Positions 25,138 to 33,669 of a DNA stretch of 64,000 nucleotides are shown here, in pieces; the first letter of the stretch is position 1, and each line of letters begins with the position of its first letter. The stretch is taken from positions 52,575 to 116,574 of the forward strand of contig JAHDQE010000034.1 in the NCBI GenBank assembly GCA_018433975.1, given 5' to 3'. The notes below the pieces were generated by a model. The model did no database searches, had not been told where the DNA came from, and was given only the letters and a program-made list of their open reading frames with translations. This stretch comes from Ornatilinea sp. (GTDB lineage: Bacteria; Chloroflexota; Anaerolineae; Anaerolineales; Anaerolineaceae). The translations under genes were made by a program, and so were the position numbers.

Positions 25138-26490
25138 TTAGTTCTGGTTCTCTTTTGCAGGTAAAAGAGAAAAATAAATGGACAGCAATGACGCCATTTC
25201 CTCTTCGGTACGAATAACCGGTTGGATTCCTTCACGCAATCTGGGTTGAAGAGTTGGATCATCCAGAAAACGCTGTAACTGAGAAGTTAACTCTTCTATG
25301 TTTCCTGGTTCACAGAGTAATCCGTCTTTTCCATCCTCGATTAATTCGACAATTCCACCAATTCTGGAGGCAACCACCGGAGTCTTCATTGCCAACGCTT
25401 CTACAATAATCGTCGGCCGATTTTCAAACCAAATGGATGGCACCACAATCAGGTCTACACCATTGAGGACATCCCCTACTTTAGTGTTATCGTATGGACC
25501 GGCATAAATAATATTGTCTTGGCCATGAATTAATTTTAAAATTTTCTCACCGTACGCAGTGCTCTCGGATAATCTTCCATACAGAATGAGCTTGCATTTC
25601 CTGCGGGATTGATCCAGACGGTTAAACGCTTCCACAAGAATGTGTACTCCTTTATGATGGGCATATTGCCCCATATAACCTATTTGAAGCACTTCGGATG
25701 GTGCACGAGTTGGTACCGGAATAAGATTCGTTGTATCCAGACCAAAAGGCAAATAATTAATCTCTTTTTCTTTCAAATCAAAGTCATTAAATTTTTGAAT
25801 CAGAAATTTTGAAGGCGAGAGGATAACATTCACTTTGTTAAGCACATTTTTCAAATATTTCCTTCGCTCTTCGACCAGCTCGATAATTGGGGAAGCTCCC
25901 GTCAATCTTGCAAAACGTTCAGATTGGGATAAGGATACAAATGCATCACCCAATTTACCGCCTAGCAGTTGATCTGGCACACGATACCGTCTTTTCTCGG
26001 TGAGATAACTCCAGGCACAACGGGCGGGTTCGCAAGGTTTTTCACAAAGCTCGCCATTTGAACGGATTAGCGTATGTGTTGGGCACAAAAACCAGTATTC
26101 ATGCAGTGTTAAAACAGAAGGTATCTCCAATTCGTAAGCCGCCTCAATTACCGTACCTCCAATTAAATAACCACTGTTGAAATGAACAACATCTGGATCG
26201 GTCCGCTCCAGATACTCTTTTACCCATAAGCCCAGATTTGGATTGCGAAATCGTAACTCAAAAGGTTGGGGGGAGAGACCGAGATTGAAATAGAGACGGT
26301 GAACAAGAATTCCATGATATTCATCTGTTTTGCAAACCGGAGCAAGTGTCCCTTCGGTAATAGATTCGATGCAAACCACCTCAACCCGGTGCCCCATCTT
26401 TACCAGTGCTTTAGCTATTCTATAGGCGTATTGTTCTGCACCCGAATTAAAGATGGGTGGGAAATGATGGGTGATCATGGCAACTTTCAT
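25138..26490 (-). CDS. GT4-family glycosyltransferase
   Basis: 450 residues, GT-B fold. The N-terminal domain begins KVAMITHHFPPIFNSGAEQYAYRIAKALVKMGHRVEVV (GAEQ loop). In the C-terminal domain LQIGYMGQYAHHKGVHILVEAF and VVPSIWFENRPTIIVEALAMKTPVVASRIGGIVELIEDGKDGLL contain the E-x7-E motif of retaining GT4 enzymes. There is a mid-domain insert with several Cys (CPTHTLIRSNGELCEKPCEPARC), seen in related Chloroflexota and cyanobacterial enzymes. It transfers a sugar from a nucleotide donor during surface glycan assembly. It is the last gene of the polysaccharide cluster; GAGGGG lies ten bases before the ATG. Confidence 0.93.
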   Translation of the reverse strand: MKVAMITHHFPPIFNSGAEQYAYRIAKALVKMGHRVEVVCIESITEGTLAPVCKTDEYHGILVHRLYFNLGLSPQPFELRFRNPNLGLWVKEYLERTDPDVVHFNSGYLIGGTVIEAAYELEIPSVLTLHEYWFLCPTHTLIRSNGELCEKPCEPARCAWSYLTEKRRYRVPDQLLGGKLGDAFVSLSQSERFARLTGASPIIELVEERRKYLKNVLNKVNVILSPSKFLIQKFNDFDLKEKEINYLPFGLDTTNLIPVPTRAPSEVLQIGYMGQYAHHKGVHILVEAFNRLDQSRRKCKLILYGRLSESTAYGEKILKLIHGQDNIIYAGPYDNTKVGDVLNGVDLIVVPSIWFENRPTIIVEALAMKTPVVASRIGGIVELIEDGKDGLLCEPGNIEELTSQLQRFLDDPTLQPRLREGIQPVIRTEEEMASLLSIYFSLLPAKENQN

Positions 26491-26545
26491 GATAGATAGC
26501 CCCTCGTTATTTGATTAAAAAGGATTTTATTAATTATGACAGAGA

Positions 26546-27553
26546 TCACATTTTCTTGTTAGGAAAATAACGTTCAATCAGCTCTTCTCCCCGTATTCCC
26601 AAAGCATGCTCAGCATCTGTCATCCACCGGGTAGCAATCAGTCCTTCCATTTTTCCAAAAATATTGTTGCTTTCAATCATAAAGCAATATCTCGGTTCCA
26701 GAACCCGATAAAGATCAGCGCGCCCTAGAAGGAATCTTAATTTTCTAACAAACATAGACATAACATATCTTGGAAGCGCCATCAATTGTGCCAATATCCT
26801 CTTTACCTGGTAAGCACCAGCTCGAGGATATTTCTCATACTTATTGTACAACGTGTCCAGAAGAATTTCACCAAATCCGTACTGCCGATACTGACGGGCT
26901 AACCCTTTTGTCGTAGCTCTGTGATGATGATGAATAATAGCATCATCACAGTAAGTCAATTTTGCGGAAGCATTGAGCTGAATGCGCCATGAAAGGTCAA
27001 CATCCTCTGCCGTCATCAACCGGGGATTAAAGCCATTCACTTGGTTGAGTAATTCCCGCAAAAAAGATGCGTTGGCAGTATACAAATGGGGCAAGAATTC
27101 ATCCTCTCCACTGACAAAGTTAATTAACGGGGAGTGCTCACAAGAAAATCTTTCCACGGAAGTGAGTTCCGAATGCTCGTAAGCAGTAATTTTACCACCC
27201 ACCCCACCGATTTCAGGACTTGTATACCCTTTCACCAATTCGGTAAGCCAATCCGGTTCTGCAATACAGTCTGCATCCGTGAAAGCAATGATTTTTGCCT
27301 CACTGCGAGCGATCCCATAATTTCTGGCGGGACCTGGGCCACGCAATGGTGAATGCAGTAAACGAACAGCAGGGTATCGCCCAACAACATCAGAGGTATT
27401 ATCAGTGCTGCCATTCTCCACAACGATGATTTCATAATAATCAACAGGATAGTCCTGTGCCAATAAACTTTCCAGGCAAGCGACGATTGTTTCAGCGCCG
27501 TTATACACTGGCACAATAACACTTACTGTAAGGGGCGAGGTCAAACGGTCCAT
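26546..27553 (-). CDS. GT2-family glycosyltransferase
   Basis: 335 residues, GT-A fold: VSVIVPVYNGAETIVACLESLLAQDYP, EIIVVENGSTDNTSDVV, then IIAFTDADCIAEPDWL (the DxD metal site) and TAEDVDLSWRIQL (the ED base motif). The C-terminal part (about 215-290) includes HHHHRATTKGLARQYRQYGFGE and a few hydrophobic stretches that may lie on the membrane. It differs from the four GT2 genes upstream in lacking their C-terminal helical module. It probably adds one sugar of the repeat unit. Confidence 0.92.
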   Translation of the reverse strand: MDRLTSPLTVSVIVPVYNGAETIVACLESLLAQDYPVDYYEIIVVENGSTDNTSDVVGRYPAVRLLHSPLRGPGPARNYGIARSEAKIIAFTDADCIAEPDWLTELVKGYTSPEIGGVGGKITAYEHSELTSVERFSCEHSPLINFVSGEDEFLPHLYTANASFLRELLNQVNGFNPRLMTAEDVDLSWRIQLNASAKLTYCDDAIIHHHHRATTKGLARQYRQYGFGEILLDTLYNKYEKYPRAGAYQVKRILAQLMALPRYVMSMFVRKLRFLLGRADLYRVLEPRYCFMIESNNIFGKMEGLIATRWMTDAEHALGIRGEELIERYFPNKKM

Positions 27554-27571
27554 TACAAACCTTCTTGTAAC

Positions 27572-28903
27572 TCAATACGCTTCATTGTACACATGAATGT
27601 AATCAATTTGAAAAGTGCTCGGAAATTCAGTGTCCGCAGTCGGAGATCCGGGCCATGATCCACCCACCGCCAAATTAGCAATCAAATACATGGGCACCGA
27701 GGATATCCCTTGCGTAGAACGAAACCGCTCAACGCCATCAACGTACCAGATAATTTCATCTGATGACCATCTCATCCCGAAAAGATGAAATTCCTCAGAG
27801 AAGTCCGGCCCGATGTAGTCTCCTGCGTAATGCTCGGGGTTATTTTCAGTTCCTGACCAATTCCCCATATAAACTTTGGTCGTTTCATTGCCAAGGATTT
27901 CAAGAACATCAATTTCGGGAGGCCAATCGATGGTGTTGGGCAATTCCACCTCAGGTAGCAGCCAAAAAGCAGGCCACAAACCGGTCCCGGCCGGCACCTT
28001 AGCGCGGATTTCCGCAAATCCATATTTGAAAGAAAAATGCGAATGTGACGCAATCATCCCGGACCGATATGGAAGGTTTGACCTTTGTTCATATATTCCC
28101 ATACAGGTAACGGTTTGTTCAATAGCTGTTAAACTTAAAACGCCATTTTTTACACTCACAGAATCGGGTGAATAGCATTGTTGTTCTTCATTGGTCTCTA
28201 TCGTCCCGCCCCAGGGATATTGAGTTTCCCATTTTGACGAATTCAATGAAGTGCCATTAAATTCATCGGAGAAAACCAGCATTGTTTGAGTAGAGGTGGG
28301 CGTTCGGGTAGGAGTGAATGTTCGAGTGGGAGCTGGTGTTCGGGTAGGGGTTGGTGTTCGAGTAGGAATTGCCTGCTGAATCACCAAAGGCAAAAATTGG
28401 GTAGCCCAGTCCGATATATCCAACAAAGCACCAGTATTAGATTCATCCGCCGAAAAGAATGGCAGTTGAGTAGCATCGAGAGCAAAGACGAGGGTAGCTG
28501 TTTGTGTCAAATCAGATTTTGATACTTGCACAAGAGAAGGGCTGGATACTTGCGCAGGTGTAGAGGTGGAAGATATCTGTCCAGAAAAATTGGATGTTTG
28601 CAAAGGAACAGGGGTGGAGGTTTGCTGGGCAATAAAAGTGAACACCTGAGAGGGAGTAGAACTGGGTGCTGCTTGTACAGAGCTAGAGATGGAGGACTGT
28701 GTAACAGCTCCCCCACTCCCCTCAAAAGATATTAAAGGCTGCGAATCCATCTTTCGTTCACTCGTGCGATTGTTCTGTTTTTCTGCCGTGGCATTACATC
28801 CTCCAATTCCAATCGAAAAAATAAAACTAATCCCGATCAGCGGCATCAAATAAATAATGGTCTTTCTTTTTAAAATCAATTTTCGTATTTTATTGATATT
28901 CAC
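27572..28903 (-). CDS. Secreted GH16 glycoside hydrolase, lipoprotein
   Basis: 443 residues from GTG 28903 (GAGG six bases before). The N-terminal hydrophobic segment ends in IGIGGC, a likely lipobox with Cys36, so the enzyme is probably lipid-anchored outside the cell. A long low-complexity Ser/Thr/Gln/Pro region (about 40-210) ends in a P-T-R-T repeat linker typical of secreted Chloroflexota proteins. The GH16 domain (about 208-443) has the catalytic EIDVLE with nucleophile Glu330 and acid/base Glu335, preceded by GLWPAFWLLP. GH16 enzymes cut beta-1,3/1,4-glucans or galactans. Being inside the polysaccharide cluster it may trim or release the polymer made there. Confidence 0.93.
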   Translation of the reverse strand: MNINKIRKLILKRKTIIYLMPLIGISFIFSIGIGGCNATAEKQNNRTSERKMDSQPLISFEGSGGAVTQSSISSSVQAAPSSTPSQVFTFIAQQTSTPVPLQTSNFSGQISSTSTPAQVSSPSLVQVSKSDLTQTATLVFALDATQLPFFSADESNTGALLDISDWATQFLPLVIQQAIPTRTPTPTRTPAPTRTFTPTRTPTSTQTMLVFSDEFNGTSLNSSKWETQYPWGGTIETNEEQQCYSPDSVSVKNGVLSLTAIEQTVTCMGIYEQRSNLPYRSGMIASHSHFSFKYGFAEIRAKVPAGTGLWPAFWLLPEVELPNTIDWPPEIDVLEILGNETTKVYMGNWSGTENNPEHYAGDYIGPDFSEEFHLFGMRWSSDEIIWYVDGVERFRSTQGISSVPMYLIANLAVGGSWPGSPTADTEFPSTFQIDYIHVYNEAY

Positions 28904-28939
28904 GTTTCACCTCATGTGAAAACATTACAACGCCTCATC

Positions 28940-30070
28940 TCATGAAAATACGGTTTCAAGAGCAATCCGGAGGAATCCCCTATTTAAAAGAATCTGAGGA
29001 TCTCCCAATAAAGCCGGGAAAAGATGGGGACGTACACCTTTAAAGTTTTTGTTGTAATATTCACTAAACGCTGATGCGATATGATATCGGGCAACAGCTT
29101 TTCGATAATATTTTTCTAAATCAGAAATTTCTGGAGGAAGATTGTTAAAAACTGTAGCAATCAATTGAACCGGGCGGTCGACTCGAGGATCCATAGCAGC
29201 TCCTGCTAACCATTCAACCAACCAATTTTTATCTTGAATTAATTCCGGGCACAGTTGAACCGCTTCTCGCATTGTATCTTGCGCCGTTGTGATTTCGTCA
29301 GCTTGATAATATTTAGCTGCAGCCTCAAATCTTAAAATTGCGTAAGCCTTGGATTTCAAAGCGAGAATATCTTCTTCAAGAGCGGGCTGGGCATAAAATT
29401 TATCTAATCTTAGATATTCATTTTTTATTTGATTTCGAAAGTTGCTGGTTATACTGCCCTGTGAAATACGATATCCAAATAAGACCTCATCCACATAACC
29501 AAAAGCATAACCCGCCAATGCCAAGCGCATCCAATAATCGGTATCCTCAGATGCACTCAAGCTCTCGTCAAAAAAACCGCAGGTTTGAAAACATTCCTGA
29601 CGCATAAGAGCGCACCCAGGCGGAAAGAAGAAGCTGCGTAAAAGCCATTCCTTTAAGAGCTGCCCCTGTTTCTTCGGACGCACAGCCGACAATATCGGCG
29701 TTCCAGTTTGATCCATATATTGCCAGGCCGAATACACCACCCCCCATTCAGGATGTTGCTCCAGAGCCTTTACCTGTATTTCCAGCTTCCCCGGCAATAG
29801 AACATCATCTGCATCCAAAAACATCAAATACTCGCCTGTTGCCTCACGCATTCCATGATTTCTCGAAGCCGAAGGTCCTTGATTAACCTGATAACGATAC
29901 TTAACCCGATCCAAATAATCGGAAATAATCTCGCTGGTATCATCTGTTGAGCCATCATCAACAACAATCACTTCAAAATCCGAAAAGGATTGACTTAATA
30001 CACTCTTCAGGGCCTGGGGTAAAAATCGGCCATGATTATAGGATGGGATGATAATGGATACAGCAGGCAT
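28940..30070 (-). CDS. GT2 glycosyltransferase with C-terminal helical module
   Basis: 376 residues. GT-A domain: VSIIIPSYNHGRFLPQALKSVLSQSF, VIVVDDGSTDDTSEI, LMFLDADDVLLPGKLE (DxD) and SASEDTDYWMRLALAGYAFGYV. After residue about 235 a helical, TPR-like region follows, with AAAKYYQADEITTAQDTMREAVQLCPEL, DRPVQLIATVFNNLP and ASAFSEYYN, closing in ILLNRGFLRIALETVF. The same module occurs in the three GT2 genes upstream and is not part of the ordinary GT2 fold. It is a sugar transferase of the cluster; the module may bind a partner. Confidence 0.9.
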   Translation of the reverse strand: MPAVSIIIPSYNHGRFLPQALKSVLSQSFSDFEVIVVDDGSTDDTSEIISDYLDRVKYRYQVNQGPSASRNHGMREATGEYLMFLDADDVLLPGKLEIQVKALEQHPEWGVVYSAWQYMDQTGTPILSAVRPKKQGQLLKEWLLRSFFFPPGCALMRQECFQTCGFFDESLSASEDTDYWMRLALAGYAFGYVDEVLFGYRISQGSITSNFRNQIKNEYLRLDKFYAQPALEEDILALKSKAYAILRFEAAAKYYQADEITTAQDTMREAVQLCPELIQDKNWLVEWLAGAAMDPRVDRPVQLIATVFNNLPPEISDLEKYYRKAVARYHIASAFSEYYNKNFKGVRPHLFPALLGDPQILLNRGFLRIALETVFS

Positions 30071-30156
30071 GATTTCCCTTATAAGTAAAAAACACTATGC
30101 CGATATCAGAAACTTACTTTCGCAACATCGGTTGCAAAACACATTTGCGCCCATTT

Positions 30157-31599
30157 TTATTTTCCAAATGAGTTCGCAATAGCCACTTCATCCTTAGGTT
30201 TTTGGGCCCATTTCAGGAGTGACTTAATTAAAATAGAGACAACTCCTCGATTTGCCAGAAACACTGGTTGGTCAATCAAAACCTTTAATACTTCCGCCGG
30301 CACTTTAGAGAATTGGCCTGCGTAATAACTTTGAAACGCTGACAAAATCCTAATTTGCCCAATCACTTTTCTTTGTCTTTCAGAAAATGCTTGGGCCTCT
30401 ACAGGCAAATGCTCCAGGTAACCACGCACATATTGTACGGGGTCCGTCGTTGGTAGACTCATTGCATATTTACATAAAATTTCTATAAAATCGTCCATGG
30501 ACTCGAGCAAATGAGGGTCCAACCTCACAGCTTCTACCAAAAACCCTTTTGCCTCGACAACATCATGACAAGCATAACTGCGCATGGAAAGGCCTGAATA
30601 AACCCGCGCAAGGATATACTCTCGATAAGATTTCAACAAAAGCATAGATTCCGGCAGATGTTCCAAAACACCCTCTATAAAGTCTATCGGCGCATTCACC
30701 CGCACATTCAACGCATCCTCAAAGAAAAACCTGGACAGAAATTCTGGGCGGTTCCTCCATTCAGGTTGCCAATCAAGCGCTTTTTCCAGGCTGCTGCTGC
30801 CGTTTTCCCATTGAGATGCCGAATAGTATCTACAGCCCAAATAAAGATGGATTCGTGCATAAGCTTCAGCTTCTACTGCAACCACATCGGCAGACAAATC
30901 CGGGCTGGCAAAAATCTTATCTAATGTCTGTAAAACCCATTCTTCCAGACCGGCTACATTACTCACTTCACTGTCCGGCAAAATCCGATAGGCTCCAAGC
31001 GGTTCTTGAATGCAGCCAAAGGGATAACCTGCCTGTGCAATTTTCAATACTCTTGACCAATCGCCTGAACTCCAAAATTCATCAATCAGGCCCGCTTGAT
31101 CCATACAGCTTCGTCGAAACAATGGGCCACCTGACCAAACAAAATCACCGCGCAAAAGTTGCTTAAAAACCTGACCTTCTGGCAAAAAGGATATTTTTTC
31201 CAGCAAAGCTCCTTCTTGATCGATATGATAATAACCGCAGTGAACCAATCCCAATTCAGGTTTCTGCTCCATTAACCGAACTTGTCGTTCCAGCTTTCTG
31301 GGCAAAAATAAATCATCATGATCGAGAAAATTGACATAAACTCCATTGGCCACTTTTAAACCGGAAAAACAAGTTGTATCTCCACCTCGATTAATCGGCT
31401 CTCGAATATACCTGACGCGGTCAGAATAAGACTTCATCACGACCGGTGTGTCATCCGTCGATGCATCATCAACGACAATAATCTCTACATTTGGATACGT
31501 TTGCGATAATACACTTTCAATCGTAAGCCGCAGCAAGTTCGAGCGATTATATGTCGGAATAATGACCGAAACCAGTGGAAGGTTTATTGATGAAGTCAT
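30157..31599 (-). CDS. GT2 glycosyltransferase with two C-terminal helical modules
   Basis: 480 residues from ATG 31599. A GTG at 31623 would lie at or before the predicted transcription start, so it is not used. GT-A domain: VSVIIPTYNRSNLLRLTIESVLSQTYPNVEIIVVDDASTDDT, VNFLDHDDLFLPRKLE (DHDD in place of DADD) and SSGDWSRVLKIAQAGYPFG. The C-terminal half has two copies of the helical module found once in the neighbouring GT2s: copy 1 near 265-355 (SSLEKALDWQPEW.., NAPIDFIEGVLEHLPES) and copy 2 near 365-475 (FLVEAVRLDPHL.., TDPVQYVRGYLEHLPVE, ILSAFQSYYAG). It has its own promoter. Confidence 0.9.
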   Translation of the reverse strand: MTSSINLPLVSVIIPTYNRSNLLRLTIESVLSQTYPNVEIIVVDDASTDDTPVVMKSYSDRVRYIREPINRGGDTTCFSGLKVANGVYVNFLDHDDLFLPRKLERQVRLMEQKPELGLVHCGYYHIDQEGALLEKISFLPEGQVFKQLLRGDFVWSGGPLFRRSCMDQAGLIDEFWSSGDWSRVLKIAQAGYPFGCIQEPLGAYRILPDSEVSNVAGLEEWVLQTLDKIFASPDLSADVVAVEAEAYARIHLYLGCRYYSASQWENGSSSLEKALDWQPEWRNRPEFLSRFFFEDALNVRVNAPIDFIEGVLEHLPESMLLLKSYREYILARVYSGLSMRSYACHDVVEAKGFLVEAVRLDPHLLESMDDFIEILCKYAMSLPTTDPVQYVRGYLEHLPVEAQAFSERQRKVIGQIRILSAFQSYYAGQFSKVPAEVLKVLIDQPVFLANRGVVSILIKSLLKWAQKPKDEVAIANSFGK

Positions 31600-31623
31600 T
31601 GATGTCTTTTCCCTTAATCTCAC

Positions 31624-32216
31624 CTTTTTATATTTAACACAATTCCCAACTCAAGCGTTCATTCCAATAATATAGAAAACAAAGAATGTAAGAATATTGT
31701 ATTTTTTGAACCATTAAAAACACTCCAGACCACCCTCGACACTGGTTCAAGAATTTCATCACCAAATGTCTTGTTTAGAATATTAAGTATTAACTACTAA
31801 AACTTTTACACGAAAACATTATTTTCGGCAGGAAAACATCATCAAAGCTAACAGAAAAAGACTCACTTGATGAAAAAAGGTCCTGATTCCACTATTCCTG
31901 ATCTTTGCCACCCTCCATTTGAACAACAAAATTGCTCCAAATTCCACTCAACAATGATACACCCGATACACCACACCCGTAAAACATTACCCGAAGCAGT
32001 TATTCCACAATTATTATAGAGTTAATTCAGCCTAGATTCTACCATCTGTAACAATACACAACTCTAATGATATTATTGTACAGACAACCCCCGTTGAGAT
32101 GGAACGGTAGTTAGCCCATGCTATTTCCCCGTAAAGGCAAATAAATCTTTGATTCCAAGGATAACCTGCTCTTCATTACTGCCCTTGTCTGTTCAGCAAA
32201 CAAACATAACACCTCT
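31624..32216. other. 593-base AT-rich intergenic region
   Basis: This is the longest gap in the glycan cluster. It holds the promoter at 31627-31654 and an imperfect hairpin at 32045-32084 (TCTGTAACAAT with ATTGTACAGA, one bulge), about 130 bases past the stop of the 32217 gene. A 31-codon minus-strand reading (31892-31987, weakly hydrophobic, poor ribosome site) is not convincing. The last 40 bases resemble those after the paralogue at 33670, showing that the tandem duplication included some 3' flank. No mobile-element ends, RNA gene or CRISPR repeats were seen. Confidence 0.6.
31627..31654 (-). promoter_or_regulatory. Promoter of the GT2 gene ending at 30157
   Basis: Minus-strand TTGAGT (31649-31654), 16-bp spacer, TATAAA (31627-31632). 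The predicted start is near 31620, about 20 bases before the ATG at 31599. Confidence 0.55.
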
Positions 32217-33392
32217 TTATTCGTTTTCTAATGGTTGAAGAGGGAATGGAAGTAATGAACGAATCATTATCGATAAGAGGCCTTGATTATTGTAGATTTT
32301 CATATTCTTTTGAAAGGCCCGCAGTATAGATTTCAAGACCAACAACCTTTTTCTCTCTGAATAAGCTCTAAAAGCCAGTACCACATGTAGCTGGCTTAAT
32401 AAATTGGAACGCAAATTCTCGTCAGGAATATCGGATAAGATTTCTAGAAGAACTGGAACGGGATCGTCAACATCCAAATCCAGAACAAGATACAGCAACT
32501 GAAGAATTGTATCTGTCCGCCAATTTGTGATGTCAGGAGAATTCTGAAAAGCTTTATTCGCATAACTTCGTGCAATCTCAATTTTTCCCGCACGATCTGC
32601 CATGCTCCGATGACACATGGGACGAACCAAATGCAAAGGAGTCCGCGCAAAGATTTCATCTTTTAACCGGGCCGTCTCGGCAGGAAGTTCTGGATGGTTA
32701 AAAACTTTATTGAGAATTCTCATCATCGCTCCCTCAACCCGATCTAAATTTTTGCCTTTCGAATCCTTACTGTCAACATACACGCACAAGATTTTCTCGA
32801 TCATACCAAACTGATAACCGGCCAGGGCCATTCGAAGCCAGAAATCCTGTTCTTCTCGCACAGCCAGCGTAGTATCAAACTCGTGGACCTTTTCCAGGCA
32901 CTGCCGTCTAAAGAGAGGAACAATCGGTGGAAATAATCCATAAATATCCTTCCACAAAATTTCATTCAGGATATTCTTCATCGAGCATTTCAATTTAAAT
33001 TCAAGGTCAATCGTTTCATCATGCACCCAAATATATTGCCAATTACAGAGCACAATATCAATATTAAAATGATCACACAAGTATGAAACCTGCTCCTCAA
33101 TTTTAGTTGGTAAATAATAATCGTCCGAATCCAGAAAACCAATATAATCGCCGGTGGCAGCTTTCAACCCTACGTTTCTGGCTTTACTTACTCCACCGTT
33201 CGCCTGCTCAATTACTTTAATTTGGTCGCCATATTTCGACAGTACCGCCAGGGTATCATCTGTAGAGCCATCATCCACAACAATGAGTTCAATATTGCGA
33301 TAGGTTTGAGCAAGAATGCTGTCAATTGACCGACAGACCAATTTTGCCCTGTTATAAGTAGGAATAATCACCGAGACTTTAGGCGTATCCAT
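32217..33392 (-). CDS. GT2 glycosyltransferase with helical module (tandem copy 2)
   Basis: 391 residues; AAGGAG eight bases before the ATG. GT-A core: VSVIIPTYNRAKLVCRSIDSILAQTY, IELIVVDDGSTDDT, DYIGFLDSDDYYLPTKIEEQ and VREEQDFWLRMALAGYQF. The C-terminal region (about 235-391) is the helical module (KAFQNSPDITNW, DDPVPVLLEILSDIP, LAFRAYSERK, YNNQGLLSIMIRSLL). The protein aligns without gaps to the one encoded at 33670, about 82% identical by eye count. The differences cluster around residues 115-135 and 155-175, which in GT-A enzymes shape the acceptor site. This suggests duplication followed by change of specificity. Confidence 0.92.
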   Translation of the reverse strand: MDTPKVSVIIPTYNRAKLVCRSIDSILAQTYRNIELIVVDDGSTDDTLAVLSKYGDQIKVIEQANGGVSKARNVGLKAATGDYIGFLDSDDYYLPTKIEEQVSYLCDHFNIDIVLCNWQYIWVHDETIDLEFKLKCSMKNILNEILWKDIYGLFPPIVPLFRRQCLEKVHEFDTTLAVREEQDFWLRMALAGYQFGMIEKILCVYVDSKDSKGKNLDRVEGAMMRILNKVFNHPELPAETARLKDEIFARTPLHLVRPMCHRSMADRAGKIEIARSYANKAFQNSPDITNWRTDTILQLLYLVLDLDVDDPVPVLLEILSDIPDENLRSNLLSQLHVVLAFRAYSERKRLLVLKSILRAFQKNMKIYNNQGLLSIMIRSLLPFPLQPLENE

Positions 33393-33669
33393 TTCGTATT
33401 CTCCTTATTCAAACCCAGTTTTATATTTATTCACTTTTAGAACCTACCCCAAAAGCACAATGACCTTTTTACTCAATGACTGGGATGACTTTAGTGATGT
33501 CACTATATTGACGAATTTTCAGTTAGCATCATTTTATTTTCTCGTAGAGGCAATGGCTTCCCGATTTAGAATAGGGACCAATACTAATTTTGGAACAAAC
33601 GCTGTTCTGCTTCAAACTTGACTTTTCGTTATTCCCCTTGACTTTTCGTCAAGCAAACACAAAGACTTT

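Noticed and set aside
28286..28370. Short tandem DNA repeat resembling a CRISPR or minisatellite
   Set aside because: The repeats encode the Pro-Thr-Arg linker of the GH16 lipoprotein in frame; no spacers and no cas genes.
31892..31987. 31-codon minus-strand reading in the long glycan-cluster gap
   Set aside because: Short, no good ribosome site, no promoter assigned to it, and no homologous context; kept only as a remark on the gap.
32045..32084. Hairpin as insertion-sequence end
   Set aside because: No transposase remnant, target duplication or second end could be found in the 593-base gap.
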